Shown in pieces: positions 18,310-27,824 of a stretch of 36,416 bases of DNA. The notes beneath the pieces are model-generated. The model searched no databases, was not told the origin of the DNA, and was given only the letters and a program-made list of their open reading frames with translations. This DNA comes from a virus: the IMG/VR virus record IMGVR_UViG_3300035670_000698, positions 1-36,416 of that record; one strand, written 5' to 3'. The position numbers and the translations under genes were made by a program. How positions within the stretch are numbered: position 1 is the stretch's first letter; each line of letters opens with the position of its first letter.

Positions 18310-19331
18310 TGACAATCGCGCAGAATGCTGCGGCCTTCGAGCTAGCACTAGGGAAGCAGGCTTCCGAGGGTACCGCACAGACCACGGCAGCGAACCTTAA
18401 CGCTATGCCGATTTCGAGCGGGAACATCACTCCCGTTCAGGAAGTCAACCCCATCGTCGTTACTGACGCCAACTCCTACGACAACCTTGCTGTCTACAAG
18501 GCACAGGAATCGTGGACCGCTGATATCACGTTGCCGGTATTCTCTGCAACGCACGGGATGTTCCTACAGGGACTCCTGCCGACAGACACTTACGGCACGG
18601 GTACCCACACGTTCACCCCTGCTGGTACGGATGCGTTCTACACGCTCCACACCAAGCGCCCCGGTGGTCCGTTCTACGAGCGGTACGTAGATGGTCTCGT
18701 TGAGGAAATCACCTACACCTTCAACCAGGGTGAAATCGTCCTGGCGAACGTGAAGGCCAAGGGTAAGACCATCGTTTCTGGTACTTCTTCGTACACCGCA
18801 TCGGGCACCATCGTTTCTGGTTCCACAGAGAAGCTGGCAACCGGTGAGTACATGCACTCGCAGGGTGGAACCTTCATGCTGGACCTGGCGGCGACCCCTG
18901 CGGCTACGACCATCACGAACGTTGTGAGCGGGTCAATCACGCTGCGTCGTGGCACAGAGTTCGTCCACACGGCTGACAGCCTCACGCCGGTATTCATCCA
19001 GCGTGGTAAGTGGGCCGCTGACGTGGCTTTGGACCTCGTTTGGTCCAGCTACGGCGAGTACCGCAACTCGTTCTTCGGTGCCGCAACTGGAACAGGCGCA
19101 AGCTCAACGGTGGCAATCGGTGCCTTGGACTTCAAGTTCCCGGCATACGCCAACGCTGCCCGCTACCTGCAAATCAAGCTGCCTAGCGTGGCCTTCTTGC
19201 TGGATGCGGCTCCCGCTCCGAACGCTGATGGCTCAGCCCTGACGCAGAGCGTGAACGGGATGGTGACGGTGCCTTCGTCTGGTTCACCGATGACGGTGGT
19301 TCTGTCCAACGCCTACACAGGGACGTTCTGA
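18309..19331 (+). CDS. Major tail tube protein
   Basis: This is a 340-residue, nearly all-beta protein that polymerises into the tail tube. The sequence alternates hydrophobic strands and Gly/Thr/Ser turns (SWTADITLPVFSATHGMFLQ; LVEEITYTFNQGEIVLANVK; GSITLRRGTEFVHTADSLTP), as in lambda gpV-type and phage_tail_2-type tubes. It is long for a simple tube subunit, so a second surface domain in residues 200-340 is likely. It is the largest gene between tail terminator and tape measure apart from the fibre gene, and no other candidate tube gene exists in the window. Confidence 0.75.
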   Translation: MTIAQNAAAFELALGKQASEGTAQTTAANLNAMPISSGNITPVQEVNPIVVTDANSYDNLAVYKAQESWTADITLPVFSATHGMFLQGLLPTDTYGTGTHTFTPAGTDAFYTLHTKRPGGPFYERYVDGLVEEITYTFNQGEIVLANVKAKGKTIVSGTSSYTASGTIVSGSTEKLATGEYMHSQGGTFMLDLAATPAATTITNVVSGSITLRRGTEFVHTADSLTPVFIQRGKWAADVALDLVWSSYGEYRNSFFGAATGTGASSTVAIGALDFKFPAYANAARYLQIKLPSVAFLLDAAPAPNADGSALTQSVNGMVTVPSSGSPMTVVLSNAYTGTF

Positions 19332-19477
19332 TGAAGAGACTCTGGGCGAAGTTATTCGGTCCTAAGACCAGGGGAACCGTCACGGTGTCTGCGGTCGTAA
19401 CGAGGGCTGACGGGACCGTAGAGAACCTTGGTGTTATCGCTAAGGGACCCATGTACGTAGAAGCTAAGAAGAACTAG
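19331..19477 (+). CDS. 48-residue protein after the tail tube
   Basis: The start overlaps the tube gene stop by TGATG. The sequence MKRLWAKLFGPKTRGTVTVS, then AVVTRADGTVENLGVIAKGP, MYVEAKKN has a basic amphipathic start that resembles a membrane-surface helix, then a beta hairpin. There are no cysteines. It is unrecognised. It ends 11 bases before the next gene and shares its ribosome region (TAGGAGATA). Confidence 0.6.
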   Translation: MKRLWAKLFGPKTRGTVTVSAVVTRADGTVENLGVIAKGPMYVEAKKN

Positions 19478-19488
19478 GAGATATATCA

Positions 19489-19881
19489 ATGGCAACAGTT
19501 CTGACGAACGACGGAGAAGAATGGGTCGCTGAGCGTATCGCTGGTACCCAGGGCGCTGGTACGAACAACGTGGCTACCAACGCCGGAACACACATCGGTA
19601 TCGGCACTGACGCGACCGCTGCTGCGAAGGGCGACACTGCTCTTGGCACTGAAGTTGAGACCCGCGCAACCACGACCGTTACGGTGACTGGTACTGGGTC
19701 GTCTGCGAAATATCAGGCCACAGGTGCAGCGATTACCGCAACAGGTGCCCGTGCGGTCACCGAGGCTGGACTGTTCAGCGCATCGACCACAGGTGTCATG
19801 TTCATCAGCGCCGACTTCTCGGTTATCAACCTGGCGACGAACGACACCCTCGCAGTGACATTCACGCTAGACCCTTCATAA
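19489..19881 (+). CDS. Small virion structural protein (130 aa)
   Basis: The sequence starts MATVLTNDGEEWVAERIAGT and contains HIGIGTDATAAAKGDTALGT, then EVETRATTTVTVTGTG and a beta-rich end (GVMFISADFSVINLATNDTL). The opening 'MATVLTNxGxxWV' plus 'GTG...DTALxTE' is a pattern I recognise from uncharacterised phage virion proteins encoded in tail and fibre regions. It is rich in Ala/Thr and lacks cysteines. A decoration or fibre-base role is likely. AGGAGATA lies upstream of ATG. A terminator hairpin follows the gene. Confidence 0.6.
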   Translation: MATVLTNDGEEWVAERIAGTQGAGTNNVATNAGTHIGIGTDATAAAKGDTALGTEVETRATTTVTVTGTGSSAKYQATGAAITATGARAVTEAGLFSASTTGVMFISADFSVINLATNDTLAVTFTLDPS

Positions 19882-19908
19882 CCAGCATTCCTATAAGGAG
19901 GGAGGGAG

Positions 19909-19934
19909 GGGCGGCTTCGTGCCGCCCTTCCTTG
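19909..19934 (+). terminator. Hairpin after the small structural gene
   Basis: GGGCGGC (19909-19915), loop TTCGT, GCCGCCC (19921-19927), then TTCCTTG. A long purine run (AAGGAGGGAGGGAGG) precedes it. It probably reduces transcription into the very large downstream fibre gene and may also act in its translation, since the next ATG is only 10 bases beyond the tail. Confidence 0.75.
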
Positions 19935-19944
19935 TGATTGACCT

Positions 19945-22900
19945 ATGGCCGTAGCCTATGACTTCCATACCCAAGCGACGAACTATCCCTATGCCAGCGT
20001 TGCGTCATACTCTTGGTCACATAACCCGACCGGAACGCCTCGCGGGGTGTTTGTCTTCGTCTACACAAACTCCGCAACCAAGACGGTCACGGGTGTTACC
20101 TACGACGGGACTTCGCTAACAGAAGTAACTTCCGCCGCTGCGGTGGACACCTCGACGGAACCTGCCCGAATCGACGTGTTCTTCCTCGGGTCCTCGGTCC
20201 CGACGACTGACCCGGCTACGGTTGTCGTTTCTAGGACGAACAACACCGTGGGTATGGGTGGCGTTGCCGTGACTGTTACGGCGGGAGCCGACACCGAGAT
20301 ATACGAATCAGGCATCGTCCTCCTTCAAGAAAATGGGACGTTCTCCGAACAGTCGGTCACCGATGGAGGCGCGGCTACCGACAGCCTCCGGTTCGCGTCG
20401 GGTTACGCCGGGACCAACTCCCCGCCAGGAGCAGGGTCAAGCAGCACGGTCCTAGATGGACAGGACTGGGGTTCCTACGGTTGGAGGATGGTCCGCGAGA
20501 CTACGGCGGGAACGGGGTCTCGTAGTGTCGGCTTCTCTACGACGGTATCCGACGACCGTGCAGGAACACACTTCGCCATCCGCGAGGTTGCCGGTACTCC
20601 CTACACCACTACGTTGGATGCCACTACGACGGTCACAGCGGGGTTAGTTAAGAATCCCAAGAAGATTGGTGATGCAACCTCCACAGTTACAGCAGCAGCG
20701 ATTAGGGCAGCGAAGAAAGTCCTCGATTACGGCGGGATAGGCTACGCTGATGACTCGGGATATGATGTCAATTACAGCTTCGATGGCTATTCGGACGCTA
20801 CGACCATCCAGACCTCCGATACCCTGGCTGGGACTTCGCCGTTCGCAGTTACCATCGGTTCGGGGAACACGGTTGAATACGACACCGTTCGCTCTCTCCA
20901 CGGCACTTCGGCTTCGGGGCACTTCAAGGCTGTAACGAACAGCAACGCGAACGTGGTTTGGAGTGGTTTGGATGACGGTGGTAGCGGTAATATCCGCTGG
21001 CGCTTCTATATCTATCTCGGTCAAGTAGACGCTCAGACCCGGCTCATCCGATTCATCAACTCCGCAGGTGCCCTTATCGGAACATGGCGGTTCTTGTCTG
21101 ACCGAACCATCGCGTTGCTTGATGGAAACGCGACCCTCGTTTCTGGGACGACCTTCGCTGCTTTGAGCCTCAACACTTGGTACAGGTTCGAGGGTTATTA
21201 CACCCAAGGCACGACAGCAGCCAACGGAGCCTCGAAACTCAGTATCTATGAGGGCGAGTCTTCAACCCCTGTCGAAGAGAAGGAGACCACGGGGGTTGAC
21301 TTCGATGGAGATGCCACGACATTCGACCGGTTCAGTGTTGGGACCGTAGGAACGGACTCGGAATTCTGGATTGAATCTCTGGCTGTAGATAACGCATCTA
21401 CCACCTACATAGGTGCCAAGGAGCAGTCAGGTACTCCGTGGATTACGGCTGTGACTTCCAAGGCTGTCTCGGCGCTGCGTTCCGTTGGGGCAACCCTCAC
21501 CGCTGCGTTCGATTATGTGAAGACCCCTGCTTCTGGAACGCCATACACGGTCACCTTGGACGCCACGACTGCCCTGACAGCAGGAATCGTGAAGGCGGCT
21601 ACGGCCACGAGAGCGGCTACCAGCACCATCACGGCAGCTATCACGAAGGTAATCGTGAAGGCGGCATTGGCTGCTACGACGACCCTGACGGCTGTTGGAC
21701 AGAAAGCTGTGGCGGCTACTCGGGCAGCCACGTCTACGGTTACCGCTGCTATCACGAAGGCCATCGCTACCACGAAGGATGTAGCAACGACCCTGACCGT
21801 GGCTGGTGTGAAGAACACAGTCAAGGCCCTTGCAGCGACCACAACCCTGACTGCTGCTAATACCTACCAACTTGGTAAGGCCATCGTTCTCGATGCCACC
21901 ACGACGTTAACCGCAGGGCTATCGAAGGCAGTCACGGCTACCCGTGCTGCGACATCAACCGTGACCGCAGCTATCTCGAAGGTTGTTTCGATGAGCCGTG
22001 AGGCCACCACTACGGTCACCGCTGCTGTTACGAAGGCGGTAGCCACAACGAAGGATGCCACCAGCACCGTTACGGCAGCCCAAACGAAGTCTGTCGGCAA
22101 GCCACTGGGCGTGAATGTCCACACAGCACTTCAGCAGAGCCCTGATGACATCGCCAACCTCGTTGCGTGGTGGAAGGCTGATGACCTAGTTCTCAGCGAT
22201 GGTGACCCAGTATCGACGTGGACCGATGCAGCCAATGCTATCGACCTGACCAACAGCGGTTCGAACCGTCCTACCTATGTGGCCTCGTCCATCATCGGCG
22301 GAATGCCTTCGGTCTACTTCAACAACGCCAACTCCACGTTCCTCAGCACGACCAACTCAACCATCGTCAACGTGTCGAATGGGGAAGACCTGCCAAGAAC
22401 TATCTTCGTCGTGGCACGCGAAGAACTGGGTGGGTCCTTCGGGGCATGGGGGTCAAGCCTCAACAACCAATCGCGTTGGGAGATAGGCGCAGACAACTCA
22501 ACGACCTGGGTGGTTGCCACCTACGATGCCTCCAACAACGGGGTGTCCTTGTATGGAGGCCCCGCACGGCTCGGTGAGGGATTCCCAAGGACTCGACTAT
22601 TCACGGTCGTCTATCCCGGCACGACCATGACGATGCGCCGTGACCGCACCATCGACCAAGACACCCAGGCGTTCAACAACGGCAACTTCACTCCGAACCG
22701 CTTCGGTATCGGCGCAATCATGCGCCAAGCGATGACCAACTATATGACCGGATACATCTCCGAAGTCATCGTTTACGACCGTGCTTTGACCACGGCAGAA
22801 GTCACTGATGTCGAGAGTTATCTGTACGACAAGTACAACCTCGGCTTACAGGTCATGACTAAGAAGACCGTAACTGTCAAGCATCAGGTCAACGTGGATG

Positions 22901-24540
22901 TTTCTCCCACCCAGCCCGATTCCATCAGCGGACTGGCCGCATGGTTCAAGGCAGATTCGCTGGCTCTGAGTGATGGCGATGCAGTCACGACGTGGAACGA
23001 CTCTTCATCCAACGCCTACAACGTGACCCAGGCAAGCGCAGGAGCGAAGCCGACCTACAAGGCCACGGGGCTGAACGGACAGCCGACTGTCAGGTTCGAC
23101 GGCAGCGACGTACTGGTATCTACCGCAACGCCCACGTTCAGTGGCCCCATGACGGCCTTCTTCGTGGCGAACCTGGCGCAGAACCCTGCAACACAGACCA
23201 TCTTGGTTGGTCCTGTGAGTACGTTCAACGGCTTTGGGGTCTTCTACAACGGACAGGTTCACCAATACTGGGGCAGCAACCTCAACGGGACGACCACGCC
23301 ACCCGGCACTCCCTACCTAGGTAGCTTCTTGGCGAATGGTGCGAGTTCGAGCGTAGCCGCGAACCGGGGGACAACCAGCACAGGGAACCCAGGGGCATTC
23401 TCGTGGTCATCGAAGGCCATCAGTCTCGGTGGTAATAACGGGCGGTACCTGAACGCCGACATATCCGAAGTCATCTTGTACGACCGTGACCTCACCGATG
23501 CGGAACAAGCAGAAGTAGAGACCTACCTGTACCAGAAGTACGGGCTGGGTCTGGGCACGGGCATCAAGAAGACCACAGGCAAACTGTCTGAGGCCACATC
23601 AACCCTGACCGCCGTAGCGCAGAAGGCTGCGACCATCGCCAGGGATATCTCTTCTACGGTGACGGCTGCTGCACAGAAGTCTGTTTCGATATTCCGCGAG
23701 GTAGGGGCTACGCTCACAGCGGCCTTCGATTACGTCAAGAACGCTGGTGGCACGGCTTACACCGTCACCCTTGATGCGGCCACGACACTGACGGCAGGAA
23801 TCGTCAAGGCTGTAGGGGCTACCAGGGACGCCACAAGCACGTTGACCGCTGCGATGACCAAGGCTGTAACCACAACGAAGAACGTAGCAGTGACGGTCGC
23901 TGCCAATCTCGTGAAATCGGTCACTAAGCCGCTAGCACAGTCGATAACCATGGACGCTGGGGCCAAGAAGGATATTTCCATCTTCAAGGCGGCGACCTCA
24001 ACCTTGACGGCCTTCTTCGATTATGTGAAGAACGGTGGGACACAAGCGTTCACCATCACCCTCAACGCTGCGACAACGGTAAGCGCAGCAGTTACCAAGG
24101 CTGTAGGAGCGACCCGCGACACGACTAACTCTGTATCGGCAGCGGTTACGAAGGCTGCTGCGAAGACCTTCGATGCCTCTACAACGGTTGTGGCGAGTGC
24201 CCTTAGAGCGGTTCAGAAGTTCGCGGCTGCGTCTGTATCGGTAGCAGCAGACATCGTGACGGCGGTTGGGGCTCGGGCACTTGAAATCGTGCTGGAAGCG
24301 ACCACAACCCTCGTAGCAGGCACGCAGAAGAACGTCACGAAACTGGCTGCGGCCACCACAGAGCTTGTCCTGACCTTCTACAACACGGCCAAGGGTGCGG
24401 TAATCATCGTTATCCGCCATCTGGTGCCGAACAACCAATACCGCTCTGAAACACTCGGACGTATCGGTGTCAAGGTTCGGGGCGCATTCACGTCTATCAC
24501 AGGCTTCGTGTTCCGTTCGAAAGTGGATAAGAAGCCATAA
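19945..24540 (+). CDS. Giant tail fibre-like protein with LamG-type domains and 18-residue repeats
   Basis: This is a 1531-residue protein. Residues 1-225 are a beta domain of unknown family; about 265-495 is a concanavalin-like domain; 545-725 is the first block of repeats (consensus ATTTVTAAxTKAVxxTRD, 18 residues); about 735-965 and 985-1190 are two similar LamG_3-type domains (LVAWWKADDLVLSDGDPVST and LAAWFKADSLALSDGDAVTT); 1205-1490 is a second, more irregular repeat block; the last 40 residues are basic. There are no lytic motifs. It is probably a long fibre or surface adhesin that reaches for a glycan receptor. Its place upstream of the tape measure, rather than after the tail tip genes, is unusual. 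Confidence 0.75.
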   Translation: MAVAYDFHTQATNYPYASVASYSWSHNPTGTPRGVFVFVYTNSATKTVTGVTYDGTSLTEVTSAAAVDTSTEPARIDVFFLGSSVPTTDPATVVVSRTNNTVGMGGVAVTVTAGADTEIYESGIVLLQENGTFSEQSVTDGGAATDSLRFASGYAGTNSPPGAGSSSTVLDGQDWGSYGWRMVRETTAGTGSRSVGFSTTVSDDRAGTHFAIREVAGTPYTTTLDATTTVTAGLVKNPKKIGDATSTVTAAAIRAAKKVLDYGGIGYADDSGYDVNYSFDGYSDATTIQTSDTLAGTSPFAVTIGSGNTVEYDTVRSLHGTSASGHFKAVTNSNANVVWSGLDDGGSGNIRWRFYIYLGQVDAQTRLIRFINSAGALIGTWRFLSDRTIALLDGNATLVSGTTFAALSLNTWYRFEGYYTQGTTAANGASKLSIYEGESSTPVEEKETTGVDFDGDATTFDRFSVGTVGTDSEFWIESLAVDNASTTYIGAKEQSGTPWITAVTSKAVSALRSVGATLTAAFDYVKTPASGTPYTVTLDATTALTAGIVKAATATRAATSTITAAITKVIVKAALAATTTLTAVGQKAVAATRAATSTVTAAITKAIATTKDVATTLTVAGVKNTVKALAATTTLTAANTYQLGKAIVLDATTTLTAGLSKAVTATRAATSTVTAAISKVVSMSREATTTVTAAVTKAVATTKDATSTVTAAQTKSVGKPLGVNVHTALQQSPDDIANLVAWWKADDLVLSDGDPVSTWTDAANAIDLTNSGSNRPTYVASSIIGGMPSVYFNNANSTFLSTTNSTIVNVSNGEDLPRTIFVVAREELGGSFGAWGSSLNNQSRWEIGADNSTTWVVATYDASNNGVSLYGGPARLGEGFPRTRLFTVVYPGTTMTMRRDRTIDQDTQAFNNGNFTPNRFGIGAIMRQAMTNYMTGYISEVIVYDRALTTAEVTDVESYLYDKYNLGLQVMTKKTVTVKHQVNVDVSPTQPDSISGLAAWFKADSLALSDGDAVTTWNDSSSNAYNVTQASAGAKPTYKATGLNGQPTVRFDGSDVLVSTATPTFSGPMTAFFVANLAQNPATQTILVGPVSTFNGFGVFYNGQVHQYWGSNLNGTTTPPGTPYLGSFLANGASSSVAANRGTTSTGNPGAFSWSSKAISLGGNNGRYLNADISEVILYDRDLTDAEQAEVETYLYQKYGLGLGTGIKKTTGKLSEATSTLTAVAQKAATIARDISSTVTAAAQKSVSIFREVGATLTAAFDYVKNAGGTAYTVTLDAATTLTAGIVKAVGATRDATSTLTAAMTKAVTTTKNVAVTVAANLVKSVTKPLAQSITMDAGAKKDISIFKAATSTLTAFFDYVKNGGTQAFTITLNAATTVSAAVTKAVGATRDTTNSVSAAVTKAAAKTFDASTTVVASALRAVQKFAAASVSVAADIVTAVGARALEIVLEATTTLVAGTQKNVTKLAAATTELVLTFYNTAKGAVIIVIRHLVPNNQYRSETLGRIGVKVRGAFTSITGFVFRSKVDKKP
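21562..22107 (+). repeat. Tandem 18-residue (54-bp) repeats, block 1
   Basis: Successive units begin ATTTLTA, ATSTVTA or ATTTVTA and are 18, 18, 18, 20, 18, 18 and 18 residues long, ending TRA, TRE or TKD. The DNA diverges more than the protein, so selection acts on the protein. Similar units return at 23590-24360, separated from block 1 by two LamG domains. Confidence 0.75.
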
Positions 24541-24574
24541 AGACCTTGTTCACCTAGACTAAGATAGGAATAGG

Positions 24575-24916
24575 ATGTCTCAGCAAACAATCACTGTCGC
24601 ACAGGGTAATGACCCTTTATTGGATATCTATCTGACGGTAGCTGGGTCAACCACGGCTTATGACCTCACTGGTGCAACCATGACGTTCTACGTCAAGACC
24701 GACCCAACCCAATCAGATGGCTCGGCAACCGGTACCTACACCTCGGGTGGGGGAGAAATCACCGTGGTTGGCAGTGCCAGCGAAGGTCATCTTACGGTCC
24801 AGATGTCTTCGACACATCTAACGAACGCTGGGACCTACTGGTACAAGCTGGATTCGGTCAAGAACACCAAGAAAGAAACGGTTATGTACGGACCACTCAT
24901 CGTGGTCGATGTTTAG
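24575..24916 (+). CDS. Small Ig/BppU-like virion protein (113 aa)
   Basis: This is a 113-residue all-beta protein: SQQTITVAQGNDPLLDIYLT, AYDLTGATMTFYVKTDPTQS, ITVVGSASEGHLTVQMSSTH, GTYWYKLDSVKNTKKETVMY. The phrase 'YDLTGATxxFxVK' followed by 'GTYWYxL' is typical of the BppU-type N-terminal or Ig-like modules that attach fibres to tail tips. It is placed after the giant fibre gene and probably helps to attach it. GATAGGAATAGG precedes the ATG. Confidence 0.65.
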   Translation: MSQQTITVAQGNDPLLDIYLTVAGSTTAYDLTGATMTFYVKTDPTQSDGSATGTYTSGGGEITVVGSASEGHLTVQMSSTHLTNAGTYWYKLDSVKNTKKETVMYGPLIVVDV

Positions 24917-24946
24917 AAATATCGCTCAAGTCGATGGAGGCAAGAA

Positions 24947-25336
24947 ATGGTAACGAAGTTGTCTGCTGTAGAGCAATGGAAGGCACGTTCAGCCAGAGAG
25001 GTTGAACTTCCTTCAGGAACGAAGGTAACGATTCGCTTAACAACGATTCGTGACGAGATTTTGGCAGGGTCGTTCTCAACGCCGGTCCTAGCTCTGGCTC
25101 GGAAGATGGAAGCGGGAACGCTCAATGCCGAGGAAGACCTGACTGATGACACTCTTCGTGAGTTCAGTGAGTTCATCCACACGATGGTTGCGCGTGCTGT
25201 AGTAGCCGTCGATGGTGAGCCGATTGAGCTTGCAGCAGAAGACATCGCTGGGCTCCCCGGTGATGATGTTGATGAAATCTGGGCTTACGTACAGCGACAG
25301 AAGCGACTTCCCAAGGACCCTCAGGGAAAAGCGTAA
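24947..25336 (+). CDS. Tail assembly chaperone, short form (gpG-like)
   Basis: This is a 129-residue protein: MVTKLSAVEQWKARSAREVE, ELPSGTKVTIRLTTIRDEIL, a helical core ending VDEIWAYVQRQKRLPKDPQG. It binds the tape measure protein and recruits tube subunits. Upstream of the stop lies a slippery site at 25324-25330 that makes a longer product. Gene order (chaperones directly before the tape measure gene) is the most conserved feature of siphophage tail operons. The early VELPSGTxVxxR segment is typical of this family. Confidence 0.85.
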   Translation: MVTKLSAVEQWKARSAREVELPSGTKVTIRLTTIRDEILAGSFSTPVLALARKMEAGTLNAEEDLTDDTLREFSEFIHTMVARAVVAVDGEPIELAAEDIAGLPGDDVDEIWAYVQRQKRLPKDPQGKA

Positions 25337-25626
25337 GCGGTGATGAGCCGCAGTTACTCCTGGGTGACCTGGCGAAGTTCCTGAAGTCCGAATCGGCGCT
25401 CTCCTACGCGGGGGCATGCCGACAGTGGGGGATAGACCCTGCTGAAGAGATTGATGACCCATGGTTGGCTCATCAGTTGCGGGTAGGTCTGCTGGTGCGT
25501 TTGAACCAGTACGAAGAAGAACACAGCAAGCAATCAGAAACGGCGAAACAGGCACAAGTGGATGACCACCGAATGCGGATGGAACGCACCAGACGCATCC
25601 TCACCCAACAGGGATACAGCGGCTAA
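24947..25626 (+). CDS. Tail assembly chaperone, -1 frameshift form (gpGT-like)
   Basis: Ribosomes that slip by -1 at 25330 read on in a frame open to 25626 and add 98 residues: SVSGDEPQLLLGDLAKFLKS, LSYAGACRQWGIDPAEEIDD, then a helical charged end finishing ILTQQGYSG. The full product is join(24947..25330, 25330..25626), about 226 residues. The stop TAA overlaps the tape measure ATG. The extension has no good start of its own and has the helical, charged character expected of the T domain that contacts the tape measure. Confidence 0.85.
25324..25330 (+). promoter_or_regulatory. Programmed -1 frameshift site G GGA AAA
   Basis: The heptamer GGGAAAA is in the correct phase (CAG GGA AAA), fits X XXY YYZ, and lies one codon before the zero-frame stop. 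It differs from the lambda G-T site (G GGA AAG) only in its last base. Downstream pairing was not modelled. Confidence 0.88.
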
Positions 25627-27824
25627 TGGCAGGTATCACTAATCTTCTCGGAAATCTAGGTAGTAGCACCTTAGGGGCCGTATCGGTTGCGGTTGGGCTA
25701 GATACCTCAGCCGTAGATAAGGGTCTGATGACCACCAAGGCTCAGATGACCTCGCTGGAACATTCTGGTGTGACCACATCCAGCAAACTGACGGGGGCAT
25801 TCGGGAAGTTCTCTGCGTTCATGACCGGCCCATGGGGTGCAGCAATCATGGCTGCGGGAGCCCTCGTGGTTGGGGTCGGTATCGCAGCGGTCAATGCGTT
25901 CCGTGAGGCTGAGAAGGTCATGGCTCAGACCGAATCGGTCATCGAATCCACTGGTGGGGCTGCCAACGTCACCGCAAACGATGTATCTACACTAGCCTCT
26001 AATCTTGCATATATGTCTGGTGTGGATGATGACCTCATCCAGTCGGGCGAAAACTTGCTCTTAACCTTCGTCAACATCCGCAACGAGGTGGGCAAGGGCA
26101 ACGACATCTTCAACCAGGCCACAGGCACCGTCTTGGATATGTCGGTTGCTCTGGACCAAGATATGAAGTCATCTGCCATCCAGCTTGGTAAGGCTCTGAA
26201 CGACCCAATCAAGGGCATCACGGCCCTTCAGCGTGTCGGTGTGTCCTTCACTGAGGAACAGAAGAAGCAAATCGAGGTGATGGTTGAGAACAATGACATC
26301 TTGGGTGCCCAGAAGATTATCCTCGGTGAGCTTCAAACAGAGTTCGGCGGGTCCGCTGAGGCAGCCGGAAACACGTTCGCCGGGGCTATCGGGAAGCTGA
26401 AAGTTGCCTTCGGTGACCTACTCGAAATCATCGGTAAGCCGATAGCCACAGCCCTGACCTTCTTGGTGAATGGGTTCACGGCACTCATCGGCATGTTCAC
26501 ACAGACAGGTGACAAGGCCGCGCAGATGTCTGGGCCGATGTCATACCTCGTAACGGCCTTCAAGCTGCTGACGTTCACTGGTCAGACGTTGTGGAATTTC
26601 CTGAAGGGATTCTTCCAGACCATCGAGCCAGGGATACAGAAAATCGTGGGACTGGCACAGGCACTGGGAGACAAGCTAGCCCCGGTGTTCTCATGGATTG
26701 GTGACGCCATAGATTTCGTGATGCCTCTGTTCGAAGAGTTCGGCAAGGTGGTCGGAGAGGTGTTCAACGGAATCATCGACTGGGCTGTGAGGTACACCGA
26801 AGATTTCGTCAACGTCATCATCGACGGTATCAACCTCGTCATCCACGCTATCAACGGCCTCATCCGCGCCTACAACCTGCTGCCCGGTCACGACGATATC
26901 GAGACCATCGAAGTCATTCAGGACTTGGAGATTGCCCAAGACGACACAGCGGAATCGGCTGATGTATTGGCTGAGAAGGAAAAGAAGGCTGGTAAGGAGG
27001 TTGAGAAGACCGGCAACAAGGCAGCCAAGGCAGCACACAAGTTCCGCCAGTGGGCCAGGGATATCAACGAGTCTGCTCAGGAATCCATCACCAGCCTCGG
27101 TGGTATCGAAGTTGCCACGAATAGGACGGCAAGAACCTTCCTACAGGATTCTCACTCGATGCTCAGGGCTGCTCAGCAGAGCGCCAGGGGTATCAAGCAG
27201 CTTTCGAGGCAGGACTGGGTTCCGAATGCCTATAAGCGTTGGCTGGTGTCGGAGGGTCCTGAGGCTGTCGCCAACTTCCAACGCCTGACCCGCAGGCAGC
27301 AGGAAGCGGCTATCTCCGACTGGAAGGATACCCAAGAAGCTGCGGAAACCTATGAAACAGGCGTGAACGCACTTGAGCCCAAGGTAGAAACGGAGACCCA
27401 AGAGGCCACCTCGAACTTCAGGACTCTGAATGAGGAAGTGGCATGGCTCAAGCAGAACAACTACATCGGGGTCTCGGTCCACACGTCGTACACGTCATCT
27501 GGCACACCACCGCAGATTCCGCAAGGTGTGGCTAGCGGGGGAATCCTCGGTATGGCTGCGGGTGGTATCACCCAGCGCCCCGTCTTCATGGTTGGTGAAG
27601 GCGGTTCGATGACCTTCGCTGGTAAGGGAGCCGAGGCTGTCATCCCTCTGAACAACAAGGGAATCAACATCTTGGCCGAGGCCGTGCGTCGTGGTCAGGA
27701 AAGCTCTAAGCCGACTCCTGCCCCAGTCATCAACCTGACCGTGAACGGGTTCGCAGGAGATGAAGAGAAGCTGGCGAACCTGATGTCTCGCAAGCTCGCC
27801 ACCATGATTAGGGACGGACGATGA
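25626..27824 (+). CDS. Tape measure protein
   Basis: This is a 732-residue protein that sets tail length and is ejected ahead of DNA. Features: SLEHSGVTTSSKLTGAFGKF near the start, a hydrophobic helix at about 64-88 (GPWGAAIMAAGALVVGVGIA), long helical stretches, a second hydrophobic block at about 255-300, a coiled section (DVLAEKEKKAGKEVEKTGNK), and the typical Gly-rich C-terminus GGILGMAAGGITQRPVFMVG followed by GKGAEAVIPLNNKG. No peptidase or lytic domain is seen. At about 1.5 angstroms per residue, its length implies a tail of roughly 110 nm. Confidence 0.93.
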   Translation: MAGITNLLGNLGSSTLGAVSVAVGLDTSAVDKGLMTTKAQMTSLEHSGVTTSSKLTGAFGKFSAFMTGPWGAAIMAAGALVVGVGIAAVNAFREAEKVMAQTESVIESTGGAANVTANDVSTLASNLAYMSGVDDDLIQSGENLLLTFVNIRNEVGKGNDIFNQATGTVLDMSVALDQDMKSSAIQLGKALNDPIKGITALQRVGVSFTEEQKKQIEVMVENNDILGAQKIILGELQTEFGGSAEAAGNTFAGAIGKLKVAFGDLLEIIGKPIATALTFLVNGFTALIGMFTQTGDKAAQMSGPMSYLVTAFKLLTFTGQTLWNFLKGFFQTIEPGIQKIVGLAQALGDKLAPVFSWIGDAIDFVMPLFEEFGKVVGEVFNGIIDWAVRYTEDFVNVIIDGINLVIHAINGLIRAYNLLPGHDDIETIEVIQDLEIAQDDTAESADVLAEKEKKAGKEVEKTGNKAAKAAHKFRQWARDINESAQESITSLGGIEVATNRTARTFLQDSHSMLRAAQQSARGIKQLSRQDWVPNAYKRWLVSEGPEAVANFQRLTRRQQEAAISDWKDTQEAAETYETGVNALEPKVETETQEATSNFRTLNEEVAWLKQNNYIGVSVHTSYTSSGTPPQIPQGVASGGILGMAAGGITQRPVFMVGEGGSMTFAGKGAEAVIPLNNKGINILAEAVRRGQESSKPTPAPVINLTVNGFAGDEEKLANLMSRKLATMIRDGR

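Noticed and set aside
21562-24360. Repeats considered as CRISPR or satellite DNA
   Set aside because: The period is in codons (18 residues), the DNA units diverge at silent positions, and an intact reading frame runs through both blocks.
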